Below the pieces are notes generated by a model that worked only from the letters and a program-made list of their open reading frames with translations, searched no databases and was not told the DNA's origin. A DNA stretch of 8,085 bases, from positions 6,987 through 15,071 of the forward strand of contig LIUJ01000122.1 in NCBI GenBank assembly GCA_001462255.1, given 5' to 3'. This DNA comes from Fibrobacteria bacterium GUT77. Its GTDB lineage: Bacteria > Fibrobacterota > Chitinivibrionia > Chitinivibrionales > Chitinispirillaceae. The position numbers and the translations under genes are program-made. Below, in pieces: positions 1-6,711 of the stretch. Every line of letters starts with the position of its first letter. Position 1 is the first letter of the stretch.

Positions 1-5
1 AGCGA

Positions 6-24
6 GGGAGGGCGTAGCCCTCCC
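6..24. repeat. Perfect 8-bp inverted repeat with 3-nt loop
   Basis: GGGAGGGC, a GTA loop and GCCCTCCC form a perfect GC-rich hairpin at the extreme left edge. It could be the terminator of a gene left of the window, but no T-run follows directly (the next bases are CTTAAAT; a T-rich stretch starts about 12 nt later). It could equally be a dispersed REP-like element. Seen directly; function uncertain. Confidence 0.4.
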
Positions 25-75
25 CTTAAATGAATTTGACTTTTATTTTCTTTAATTCCAAAAGGAAGATTTGCA

Positions 76-444
76 ATGTACGAAATAACAACCGAATCTC
101 ACTTCAGCGCCGCCCACAGTCTCCGCCACTACAACGGCCCGTGCGAAAACCTGCACGGCCACAACTGGTTGGTTAGGGTTACCGTCCGGTGCGAGGCGCT
201 CGACAAGAGCGGCTTGGGCATAGATTTTAAGACGCTTAAGCAAAAGCTCGGCGTCATTCTCGAAACCTACGACCACAAAAACCTAAACGACGTCTTCGGC
301 GATCCCGACGACAGTCCCTCTTCCGAGCGATTGTCGCGCCACATCTATCGCCGCTTATCCGAGTCCCTGTCCGACGCGAAGGTAAAATTAGTTAGGGTGG
401 AGGTTCAGGAGACCCCGGGGAACAGCGCCGCCTATTATGAGTGA
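76..444 (+). CDS. queD: 6-carboxy-5,6,7,8-tetrahydropterin synthase QueD
   Basis: 122 residues, the usual size for QueD of the PTPS-like superfamily. The family converts dihydroneopterin triphosphate to 6-carboxytetrahydropterin, the second step from GTP towards preQ0 and queuosine, in the cytoplasm. Visible residues: zinc ligands H14 (FSAAHSL), H27 and H29 (ENLHGHNW); catalytic Cys23 just before them (GPCENLHGH); the D66-H67 pair in YDHKNLND; and the pterin-binding Glu112 in VQETPGNSA. A conserved-type PSSE segment lies near residue 82. The start is supported by AGGAAG at 63-68, 7 nt upstream of the ATG. queE follows after 6 nt, so the pair is surely one transcript. Neither queC nor queF is in the window. 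The assignment is firm because all signature residues are present. Confidence 0.95.
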   Translation: MYEITTESHFSAAHSLRHYNGPCENLHGHNWLVRVTVRCEALDKSGLGIDFKTLKQKLGVILETYDHKNLNDVFGDPDDSPSSERLSRHIYRRLSESLSDAKVKLVRVEVQETPGNSAAYYE

Positions 445-450
445 TACCGT

Positions 451-1128
451 ATGCTGACCGTCTCCGAAATCTTCCTATCCGTGCAGGGTGAGTCCACCCG
501 GTGGGGGCGTCCATGCTCGTTCGTCCGGTTGTTCGGTTGCAACCTGCGTTGCGTGTGGTGCGACACGAAGTACGCCCGCGACGGCGGCGACGGCGTTGCG
601 ACGGCGATGTCCGTGCCGGACGTTATTGCCGCCGTGGAGGGGCTCTATTCCGGCAAAGGCGGCCAAAAAGAGGAGGGGCGTCTTGTTGAGATTACCGGCG
701 GCGAGCCGTTACTGCAACCCGAGACCCCGGATTTGTGCGCCGGTCTGCTGTCGCTTGGCTATGAGGTGATGGTAGAGACCAACGGTAGCCTGGATATATG
801 TGTTCTCCCGCCGGGTGTTCGTCGCGTGGTGGACGTAAAGTGTCCGGACAGCGGGGAGGGCGGCGTTTTTTTAACGGACAATATCGGTCTTATGGGTCCA
901 AGCGACGAGTTGAAGTTTGTTGTGGCCTCTATAAGCGACGCGATTTGGGCGGCGGATTTCTGCGATAGGCACGCCTTAGCCGCCCGTTGCCCGATAATTT
1001 TTTCGCCCGTGGCGTCGCTGTTGCCGTACGACGCGTTGGCGGAGTGGATGGTAAAGACCCGGCCGACCGGCGTAAGGATGGCCGTCCAGTTGCACAAAGT
1101 GATATGGGGCGACAGGCGGGGCGTTTAG
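451..1128 (+). CDS. queE: 7-carboxy-7-deazaguanine synthase QueE (radical SAM)
   Basis: 225 residues. QueE is the radical SAM enzyme that contracts 6-carboxytetrahydropterin, the QueD product, to 7-carboxy-7-deazaguanine using SAM, a 4Fe-4S cluster and Mg2+. The N-terminus carries the family pattern EIFLSVQGES, then FVRLFGCNLRCVWCDT, with the CX3CX2C cluster ligands at C30, C34 and C37. The SAM-binding GGEPLLQ is at 83-89, VETNGS at 108-113, VDVKCP at 127-132 and a DELKFVV segment near 153. The C-terminus has the characteristic LHKVIWG. The protein is full length. No strong Shine-Dalgarno precedes the ATG, so translation may be coupled to queD, whose stop lies 6 nt upstream. The product feeds preQ0/queuosine synthesis; use in DNA 7-deazaguanine modification is possible in principle, but no such genes are here. 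Confidence 0.94.
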   Translation: MLTVSEIFLSVQGESTRWGRPCSFVRLFGCNLRCVWCDTKYARDGGDGVATAMSVPDVIAAVEGLYSGKGGQKEEGRLVEITGGEPLLQPETPDLCAGLLSLGYEVMVETNGSLDICVLPPGVRRVVDVKCPDSGEGGVFLTDNIGLMGPSDELKFVVASISDAIWAADFCDRHALAARCPIIFSPVASLLPYDALAEWMVKTRPTGVRMAVQLHKVIWGDRRGV

Positions 1129-1133
1129 AATCT

Positions 1134-1163
1134 TTGCGTAGCGGTGTGCGCGTCAATTATATT
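1134..1163 (+). promoter_or_regulatory. Possible promoter before the propeller gene
   Basis: The 80-nt gap after queE is the only sizeable spacer within the plus-strand block and is markedly AT-rich in its second half. TTGCGT (1134-1139) and TATATT (1158-1163), 18 nt apart, could serve as -35 and -10 boxes. The -10 is close to consensus and the -35 is weak. A start near 1170 would leave about 40 nt of leader before the GTG at 1209 and would exclude the ATG at 1167 as a start. Promoter consensus in FCB-group bacteria differs from this, so the call is tentative. Confidence 0.25.
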
Positions 1164-1208
1164 AATATGTCGGTTTTTCTTAATACCATAAATATCGAAG
1201 AGACCATA

Positions 1209-3416
1209 GTGAAGAGAAGAAAAGCAACGTCTATAGCGGCGACCATACTCGTTTTAAGTTTCGTTGTAGGCGTTGTAGCTCCCGCCGCCGCTCCCGTCGC
1301 GTTTGAAAACGTCTCCAACTACGCTTCCCCCGTGACCGTGAACGCTTTTCTACAGTGGGGCGACACCCTTTGGGTTGCCACAAGCGGCGGCTTGGTTATG
1401 CACAATTTGGCCGACGATACCAAAAGTTTTGTGGGAAGCGGCCAAATCTTTCCCGATTTGAACCTGACGGCGCTCTGTCGCGACGAAGCCGGGAACATTT
1501 GGATCGGGTCGCGCAAGGGGTATATATATAAGCGTTCGCCGCGAGGGCAGTACGCGTCGTTTTCCGCTTACAAGCTGGCCGGTTGGAGCGTTACGTCTCT
1601 GTACGCTTACGACGGCGTGGTTGTTGTGGGGGCGGATATGGGGGTTAGCCTGTTTGATCCGGTTAAGGGCGTCGCGGTGCGCAACGCCACGGCGATCGCG
1701 CGTTTTTCCGCTCCGAGCGTCAACGTTATAGAGGTGAGCGGCGACACGCTTTTTTTGGGATGCGGGGAGGGCGTGGCTTTTTTGGACGATCTCTCCGCCC
1801 TGCCGCTCGCGCGGCGCAATTTCTACGATCCCGGTATTTGGAAGACCAAGGGGAGCGGGCCCGTCCGCTCGTTTGTTGACATCGGCGGCGGTCTCGCGGC
1901 GTACTCAAAGCCTACGACGTTCTTTCGCGGTACGCTCTACGCGGCCGATACGGGCGGGCGGCTTACATGGGCGGAGGGCAACGCGGTTCACGCGCCGCGG
2001 ATTGTGTCGGAGGGCGCTATTACGGCGCTATACAACGAGGGTGACAAGCGTTTGTGGATCGGAACGGAGGCGAAGTACTACTACTCGCTCGGCGACGGCG
2101 AGCCGCCGCTAAGGCAGTACACGATAGACGGTTACTCGCTCAAGCGGGCATCGCGCGTCGTAGTAGCCCCAAACGGTGATTTATGGGCGTTGCCGTCGGC
2201 CAGCCATCCGAACATTTTTTGGTATCACGGGGTACATAGGTTTGACGGGAACGTTTGGCGGCTCTACGGTAACAACACGTTCGGCGAAGATTTCGGCTAT
2301 GTCGGCGATTACGGCGCGTTCGGCGCGGCGTTTTGGAAAGACGGTTCGATTTGGGTCGGCACATGGGGCGGAAACGTCAAGCACATAGATCCGGTGAAAA
2401 ATACCGTGGGGCAGTTTATAGTCGGTTACGGCGATTTCGTAAGCATAAGCTACTTGCGCAACGGTCTCGGCGAGAATGTGTGGGGCAGGTGCGACGCCGT
2501 CGCCGCCGATTCCTCGGGGTATATATGGATATCCGTCTTCGACAGTTATGTTGGGAGCCTTATTTGCTACGACCCGCGCTATGACCCGGTACCTTACGAG
2601 ACAAACCGTACAAAAGCCCGCTTCAGGCGTTTTTTTACGGAGTTGCCGCTCAAAACGACCAACATTGATCTCTTGGCCGTAAACGGCGAAGGCAGGATAT
2701 TCGCCTACGGCGGAAACCGCTTGGCCGTATTCCGTCACAACGGCAACCCGCTCGCCGATAGCATAAGGGTCGATACGTTGTACGAGGCCGTAGGAACGCT
2801 GAAGGCGATGGACGTAGGTCAGGACGGTGCCTTGTATATGGTCGGTTCCGCCGGCGTAAAAAGGATCCCGGTCGGCGCCTTGACTGTTGAAACCGTGGAC
2901 AATACGATAAACACCGCTACTTGCGTAGCCGCCGTCGACGGCGTGTTGTGGATAGGTACGGGCGTCGGCGGCGTTATACGCTACGACTTGTCGAGCAAGG
3001 AAACGCGCCGAATAGACGAAACGACCGGTTTGCCCTCAAACAGTATAGCCTCGGTGGCCGTTGATAAGAAGAACGGGCGCCTTTGGGTAGCGACGGACGA
3101 GGGTATATCCATGATAAGCATAGGCAATTCCGGCAAAACCGCGGCAAAACCGCCTCTGCGCGCCGTTCCGAACCTGTACTCCGCGAGCGGTAGCGCCCAA
3201 GGCGCGTCGCAGATAACGTTCTACGGTCTAAAACCGAAATCAAGCGTCTCCGTATACGCGGTAAACGGCGCGCTGACGGCGAAGGTGGAGGCGCGGTACC
3301 ACACCGACACCGAGTGGAGGGCCGGATGGACGCCCAAAAGAAATACCGTGCCGGGGACGTATATCGCCGTCGTCAAACCGGGCGGCGAGAGAACCAAGAT
3401 AATCATTAAACCGTAA
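1209..3416 (+). CDS. Secreted two-component-regulator-type beta-propeller protein with T9SS-like C-terminal sorting domain
   Basis: 735 residues from the GTG at 1209, which follows GAAGAG at 1197-1202. The frame stays open upstream to an ATG at 987, but that lies inside queE. Starting at 1209 gives a textbook signal peptide: KRRK, a hydrophobic run of about 20 residues, then an APAAA-type cleavage region near residue 29. The body is built of repeated propeller blades with the Reg_prop signature: DTLWVATSGGL (about 51), GNIWIGSRKG (94), RLWIGTEAK (280), SIWVGTWGG (379), YIWIS (437), VLWIGTGVGG (579) and RLWVATDEG (624). Residues about 654-735 form a small beta-rich end (ITFYGLKP, VSVYAVNG, PGTYIAVVKPGGERTKIIIKP), resembling T9SS type A or FlgD-like sorting domains. 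Size and layout recall PorZ, the T9SS surface component that binds anionic LPS, but I cannot prove orthology. No kinase or transmitter domain is present. Likely located at or outside the outer membrane. A glycosyltransferase follows after 22 nt. Confidence 0.75.
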   Translation: MKRRKATSIAATILVLSFVVGVVAPAAAPVAFENVSNYASPVTVNAFLQWGDTLWVATSGGLVMHNLADDTKSFVGSGQIFPDLNLTALCRDEAGNIWIGSRKGYIYKRSPRGQYASFSAYKLAGWSVTSLYAYDGVVVVGADMGVSLFDPVKGVAVRNATAIARFSAPSVNVIEVSGDTLFLGCGEGVAFLDDLSALPLARRNFYDPGIWKTKGSGPVRSFVDIGGGLAAYSKPTTFFRGTLYAADTGGRLTWAEGNAVHAPRIVSEGAITALYNEGDKRLWIGTEAKYYYSLGDGEPPLRQYTIDGYSLKRASRVVVAPNGDLWALPSASHPNIFWYHGVHRFDGNVWRLYGNNTFGEDFGYVGDYGAFGAAFWKDGSIWVGTWGGNVKHIDPVKNTVGQFIVGYGDFVSISYLRNGLGENVWGRCDAVAADSSGYIWISVFDSYVGSLICYDPRYDPVPYETNRTKARFRRFFTELPLKTTNIDLLAVNGEGRIFAYGGNRLAVFRHNGNPLADSIRVDTLYEAVGTLKAMDVGQDGALYMVGSAGVKRIPVGALTVETVDNTINTATCVAAVDGVLWIGTGVGGVIRYDLSSKETRRIDETTGLPSNSIASVAVDKKNGRLWVATDEGISMISIGNSGKTAAKPPLRAVPNLYSASGSAQGASQITFYGLKPKSSVSVYAVNGALTAKVEARYHTDTEWRAGWTPKRNTVPGTYIAVVKPGGERTKIIIKP

Positions 3417-3438
3417 CGCGATATACGCCGAGCCGACT

Positions 3439-4587
3439 ATGAAAAAAATCTGTCTGTTTTGCTCGTTGTCTTCTTTTGGTACCGGTATGCCCATCAGCAC
3501 ATACAAATTGGCTGTTGGGATTGCCGAACGCGGGGTCGACGTTTGCGTTGTGTTGCCGGAGGAGGGCGAGTTGGCCGACAGGCTCCGCAGCGCCGGGATT
3601 GACGTCGGCATCGTTCCGTTTGAGCGCGTTAGAAGGGATTTTTGGAAGCGGCTTTGGCGGATACCGGCCCTTATATCCGCCGGATGGCGTTTACGCGGAT
3701 ACATTCGCGGCAACGGCGTAGGTATCGCGCACTTCTCCGACGTTATAGACGCGCCGTTCTACCCGTTCGCGCGGATTGCCGGCGCCGTGGCCGTAGCGCA
3801 CGTCCGCGTTTGCGTCGACGCCCCTGTTGTGAGGTATCTATACAGGGTGTGGACGCACCTCTTCTGCGAGCGGGTTATAACCGTCTCCCGTTTTGTCAAG
3901 CGCTACTACGGTTTCGGGCGAAAGGCGTCCGTCGTTTATAATCCCGGGCCGGATAGAAAAATTTTTGATTCCGAGCGTTATATTAGTAAGGACGACGAGG
4001 CTATCGCGGGCGACGCGAATATCCCCATAGTCGTGGCAGTGTCGTCGTTCCGCCGCGAGAAGGGTTTGCACAACTTTGTTGAGATTGCCGCCGAGATCGC
4101 GGAACGCAGGCGGGGCGCGGGGCGCGGGGTGCGGTTTGTTATAGTCGGCGGCATGGTTTTTGGGCACGAGGATTATTACTATGAGGTAATTGAGTCGGCG
4201 CGGCGTGTCGGGTTGGACAAGTCGCTGACGGTAACCGGCAACGTTAGGCACGAAGAGGTGGCGGCGTGTTTGGCCGGAGCGCGCGTTTTGGTACACGCCC
4301 CCGACTGGGAGGAGGCGCTGGGCGGGGCTACGCTTGAGGCCATGGCGATGGGCGTGGCTGTGGTGGCCTACGACAGCGGCGGCGTAGGCGAGTGCTTTCG
4401 CGACGGGGTAAGCGGGTATTTGGTAAAGCGCGGCGACAAAACCGGCGCGGCGACGCGGGTCGCGTCGCTTTTGGACAATCCGAAATCGCGAGAGAGTATG
4501 ACGGCGAACGCGAAAAAAGAGTTGGATGAAAAGTTTACGAAAGAATCGTATATCAGCGGGGTATTATCCGTTTACGGCGGGATATGA
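3439..4587 (+). CDS. Family 4 glycosyltransferase (GT-B fold)
   Basis: 382 residues, normal for GT4 enzymes, which transfer a sugar from an activated nucleotide donor to a lipid-linked or growing glycan at the cytoplasmic membrane face. The N-terminal half begins MKKICLFCSLSSFGTG with the glycine-rich acceptor-domain start, followed by KLAVGIAERGVDVCVVLP. The C-terminal donor domain shows VSSFRREKGLHNFVEIA (near 201), FVIVGG, VTGNVRHEEVAACLAGARVLVHAP, and the EX7E motif with E292 and E300 in EALGGATLEAMAMGVAVVA, then SGGVGECFRDGVSGYLV. No transmembrane segment is evident. The ATG lacks a clear Shine-Dalgarno, but the N-terminus fits the family exactly. The next gene starts 1 nt after this stop. 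Donor and acceptor cannot be told; capsule, O-antigen or exopolysaccharide synthesis is the likely setting. Confidence 0.9.
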   Translation: MKKICLFCSLSSFGTGMPISTYKLAVGIAERGVDVCVVLPEEGELADRLRSAGIDVGIVPFERVRRDFWKRLWRIPALISAGWRLRGYIRGNGVGIAHFSDVIDAPFYPFARIAGAVAVAHVRVCVDAPVVRYLYRVWTHLFCERVITVSRFVKRYYGFGRKASVVYNPGPDRKIFDSERYISKDDEAIAGDANIPIVVAVSSFRREKGLHNFVEIAAEIAERRRGAGRGVRFVIVGGMVFGHEDYYYEVIESARRVGLDKSLTVTGNVRHEEVAACLAGARVLVHAPDWEEALGGATLEAMAMGVAVVAYDSGGVGECFRDGVSGYLVKRGDKTGAATRVASLLDNPKSRESMTANAKKELDEKFTKESYISGVLSVYGGI

Positions 4588-4588
4588 T

Positions 4589-5677
4589 ATGATAAACAAT
4601 AATTTTTGTTGGATGGCCACGTGGATGGTGACCGATCGCTGTAACCTCCGTTGCGCCTACTGCGATCCTAATATAATGAGGCGGGCTAACGAGCCGGAGG
4701 TGATAAACAGGTTTGAGGCGCTCGACCGCATAGCGGCGTATAGGCCGAAGATACTGAATATAAGCGGCGGCGAGCCGTCGCTTGTGAAGGAACTTTCCGG
4801 GATTCTCGCGCGGGCTAAGGCCGTGTGGAACCCGTTCATAAGGGTCGTTCACAACGGCACCGCCCCGCAAAAGTTGGCGGAGTCCTTTCCGTACATAGAC
4901 AGATTGGTGATAAGCGTGGACGGGCCCGGGGAGGTCAACGCCGCCACCCGCGGGATAAGCGGCGACGTTGTGCTCGACGGAATCGCGGCGCTTATGGACT
5001 CCGCGGATTTCCGTTCGGAGCTTATTATCAATACGGTGGTAACGGAAAGGAACATCGACACGCTAAAACGTTTGGCGGCGCAGATCGCCTCCATATCCCC
5101 GCGTATCGAACTCGGATTGGCGCCGGTGATGCCGCCGGACGGCGAATTGTCCGTTATACGGGCTCCGGGCGGCTACGATAGATTCCTCAAGGCGTTCGCG
5201 GAGATGAAATCCGCGCACGGCGCGGTTACGCACGACTTCGACTGCCTTTTGCGCCACAAAAATTTTCGCAAAATACAGTGCTATAATCAATATTTTTCAG
5301 TACATTTTTCACCGCGCGGAGAGCTCTTCACCTGCGGCGCGAGCCTTGGTTCGCAACTGCGCAGAACGGACGGCGTTTACGGCAAAATCTTCAAAAAAGG
5401 CGGGATTAAGAAAGCGCTCACCATACTTACGCGGGCAATAAACGGTTTCGTCGGCAGGGTAGACTTTACCTGCCGCAATATCTGCAGTTGCGAAAGTTGG
5501 TTCGACATGCTGCTTTTGGGATCGGACACGGAGTACGCGCCGACCGGGTTACGCGGATTCAGGGGAAGGCTGACAAACGACGATTACGCGGAGCTTGATA
5601 CGTTTGTCAAGAAGCACATCAACGCGAATTTTGACGCGGAGCGGTTTAAGAGTATCGTAGAGGGCAGGCCGCGATGA
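4589..5677 (+). CDS. Radical SAM enzyme with cysteine-rich (SPASM/twitch-like) C-terminal region
   Basis: 362 residues from the ATG at 4589, preceded by GGCGGG at 4576-4581 and 1 nt after the glycosyltransferase stop; an earlier in-frame ATG lies inside that gene. The CX3CX2C cluster motif is C18, C22 and C25 (VTDRCNLRCAYCDP), very near the N-terminus. The SAM-binding GGEPS is at 60-64 and a LVISVDGPGE segment matches the usual beta-strand 4/5 region. The C-terminal part holds C219, C231, C249, C295, C299 and C301 (FTCGAS; FTCRNICSCESW), consistent with one or two auxiliary iron-sulfur clusters as in SPASM or twitch domains. SPASM enzymes modify peptides, or epimerise or dehydrogenate sugars. 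The neighbouring glycosyltransferase favours a glycan or small-molecule substrate, which is inference. The last 4 nt overlap the next gene (ATGA), indicating coupling. Confidence 0.85.
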   Translation: MINNNFCWMATWMVTDRCNLRCAYCDPNIMRRANEPEVINRFEALDRIAAYRPKILNISGGEPSLVKELSGILARAKAVWNPFIRVVHNGTAPQKLAESFPYIDRLVISVDGPGEVNAATRGISGDVVLDGIAALMDSADFRSELIINTVVTERNIDTLKRLAAQIASISPRIELGLAPVMPPDGELSVIRAPGGYDRFLKAFAEMKSAHGAVTHDFDCLLRHKNFRKIQCYNQYFSVHFSPRGELFTCGASLGSQLRRTDGVYGKIFKKGGIKKALTILTRAINGFVGRVDFTCRNICSCESWFDMLLLGSDTEYAPTGLRGFRGRLTNDDYAELDTFVKKHINANFDAERFKSIVEGRPR

Positions 5678-6711
5678 CGGATATAAGCGTGCGAAGCGTT
5701 CTTCCGGCGACGAGAGACAAGTGGCTTTCGGTCGCGCGGGAGTGCCCCTACGCGACCTATTTTCACACTCCGTATTGGTATGAGCTTATCGCGCCCAAGC
5801 AAAAGCACGTCGCGTTGGATGTAACGTTCAACGACGGCGCGTCCGCCGTTATTCCCGTTGCGGAAATCAAGCGCGTCGGCGGATTGCTTACGGATAATTT
5901 CTCATCGCCGGGAGGAACCTACGGCGGGTGGATCAGCGCGTCGGCGTTGACGCCGGAGCACGTCAAGCGTCTCTTTAACGTATTGATATCCAAAAACAAC
6001 CTGACGTTTAGAATAAATCCGCTTGATAGGCGGTTATCGTCGTTATTGCCGTCGTCAATGCCGTTGCCGTCAAAGATGAAATTGACGGACGATTTTACTC
6101 AAGCGCTTGATTTGACCGAAGGCATAAACAACCTTCGCAACGGAATGAGTAGGGGACACAGGAGCGCGATCAATACGGCCGCGCGTAGCGGCGTGACGGT
6201 GAAACGGGCGGAAACGCTTGACGAATGGGAGCGTTACTACGAATTGTACCTCGGTTCCGTTGATAGGTGGCGCGCCGGCAAACTGAGGACTCGGACCGTT
6301 TATCCGGCGGCGCTCTTTAAGCGCGTATATAAGAACCGCGCCGAAAATGAAATGCTTTGGCTTGCGATGAGAGGCGGCGAGCCTATCGCCGGCGCGCTGA
6401 TTTTCTACTGGGGCGGGCACGCGGTATATTGGCACGGCGCGGCGTTGGCGTCGCACTTTGCATTCAGACCGAACAACCTGCTTTTTTGGGAGATTATATC
6501 GGACGCCGCGCGAAGAGGGTATAAAATCTTCGATTTCAACCCCAGCGGCGGATACGGCGGCGTTGAGTCGTTTAAGGAACGCTTTGGGGCGGAGCGCCTG
6601 CCGACCCCTATAATATCGACCAAGACCCCGTTGCGCTCGCTTATTTCAGCCGTACGTCGGCGATTACGCAGCGTTGCGCCGAAAGGAGCTTCCAATGAAC
6701 AAAAAGATTGA
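5674..6711 (+). CDS. FemAB/BioF2-like acyl- or aminoacyltransferase (GNAT superfamily)
   Basis: 345 residues. The N-terminal region has the YFHTPYWYELI segment typical of the FemAB-like/Acetyltransf_6 group. The middle contains SRGHRSAINTAARSGVTVKRAE followed by WERYYELYLGSVDRW. The C-terminal GNAT core has EMLWLAMRGGEPIAGALIFYWGGHAVYWHGAA-type strands, then NNLLFWEIISDAARRGYKIFDFNPSGG and the FKERFGAE signature. FemAB proteins add amino acids from aminoacyl-tRNA to lipid II. The wider family also N-acylates sugars in exopolysaccharide systems, and with a glycosyltransferase two genes upstream, acylation or aminoacylation of a glycan fits best. The ATG overlaps the preceding stop (ATGA). The 3' end overlaps the next gene by 17 nt, and that gene's ribosome site sits inside this one. 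Family assignment is good; substrate unknown. Confidence 0.82.
   Translation: MTDISVRSVLPATRDKWLSVARECPYATYFHTPYWYELIAPKQKHVALDVTFNDGASAVIPVAEIKRVGGLLTDNFSSPGGTYGGWISASALTPEHVKRLFNVLISKNNLTFRINPLDRRLSSLLPSSMPLPSKMKLTDDFTQALDLTEGINNLRNGMSRGHRSAINTAARSGVTVKRAETLDEWERYYELYLGSVDRWRAGKLRTRTVYPAALFKRVYKNRAENEMLWLAMRGGEPIAGALIFYWGGHAVYWHGAALASHFAFRPNNLLFWEIISDAARRGYKIFDFNPSGGYGGVESFKERFGAERLPTPIISTKTPLRSLISAVRRRLRSVAPKGASNEQKD
6682..6688 (+). promoter_or_regulatory. Strong ribosome binding site inside the transferase gene
   Basis: AAAGGAG ends 6 nt before the ATG at 6695. This fixes that start over the in-frame ATG at 6674 and explains how the second radical SAM gene is initiated while overlapping the transferase by 17 nt. 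Confidence 0.75.

Noticed and set aside
36..64. Sigma70-type promoter before queD using TTGACT at 36-41
   Set aside because: No acceptable -10 box at 16-18 nt spacing.
1..75. preQ1 riboswitch upstream of queD
   Set aside because: No preQ1-I or preQ1-II core pattern could be matched; only the hairpin at 6-24, a T-rich stretch and a ribosome site are seen.
76..1128. queD-queE as part of a phage or Dpd-type DNA 7-deazaguanine modification system
   Set aside because: No dpd, transglycosylase or restriction genes nearby, and the phage segment is over 6 kb away on the other strand.
987..1208. N-terminal extension of the propeller gene from the ATG at 987 or 1167
   Set aside because: 987 lies inside queE and would bury the signal peptide; 1167 has no ribosome site and sits in AT-rich, promoter-like sequence. 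GTG at 1209 gives a standard signal peptide.
2181..2738. Minus-strand 185-codon open frame, and a similar 174-codon one at 6405-6929
   Set aside because: Both lie opposite strongly supported genes, show no family motifs, and are shadows of the GC-biased codon use on the plus strand.
4526..4588. Upstream start of the first radical SAM gene inside the glycosyltransferase
   Set aside because: The extra 21 residues match nothing in the family; the ATG at 4589 has a ribosome site and the usual tight coupling to the preceding stop.
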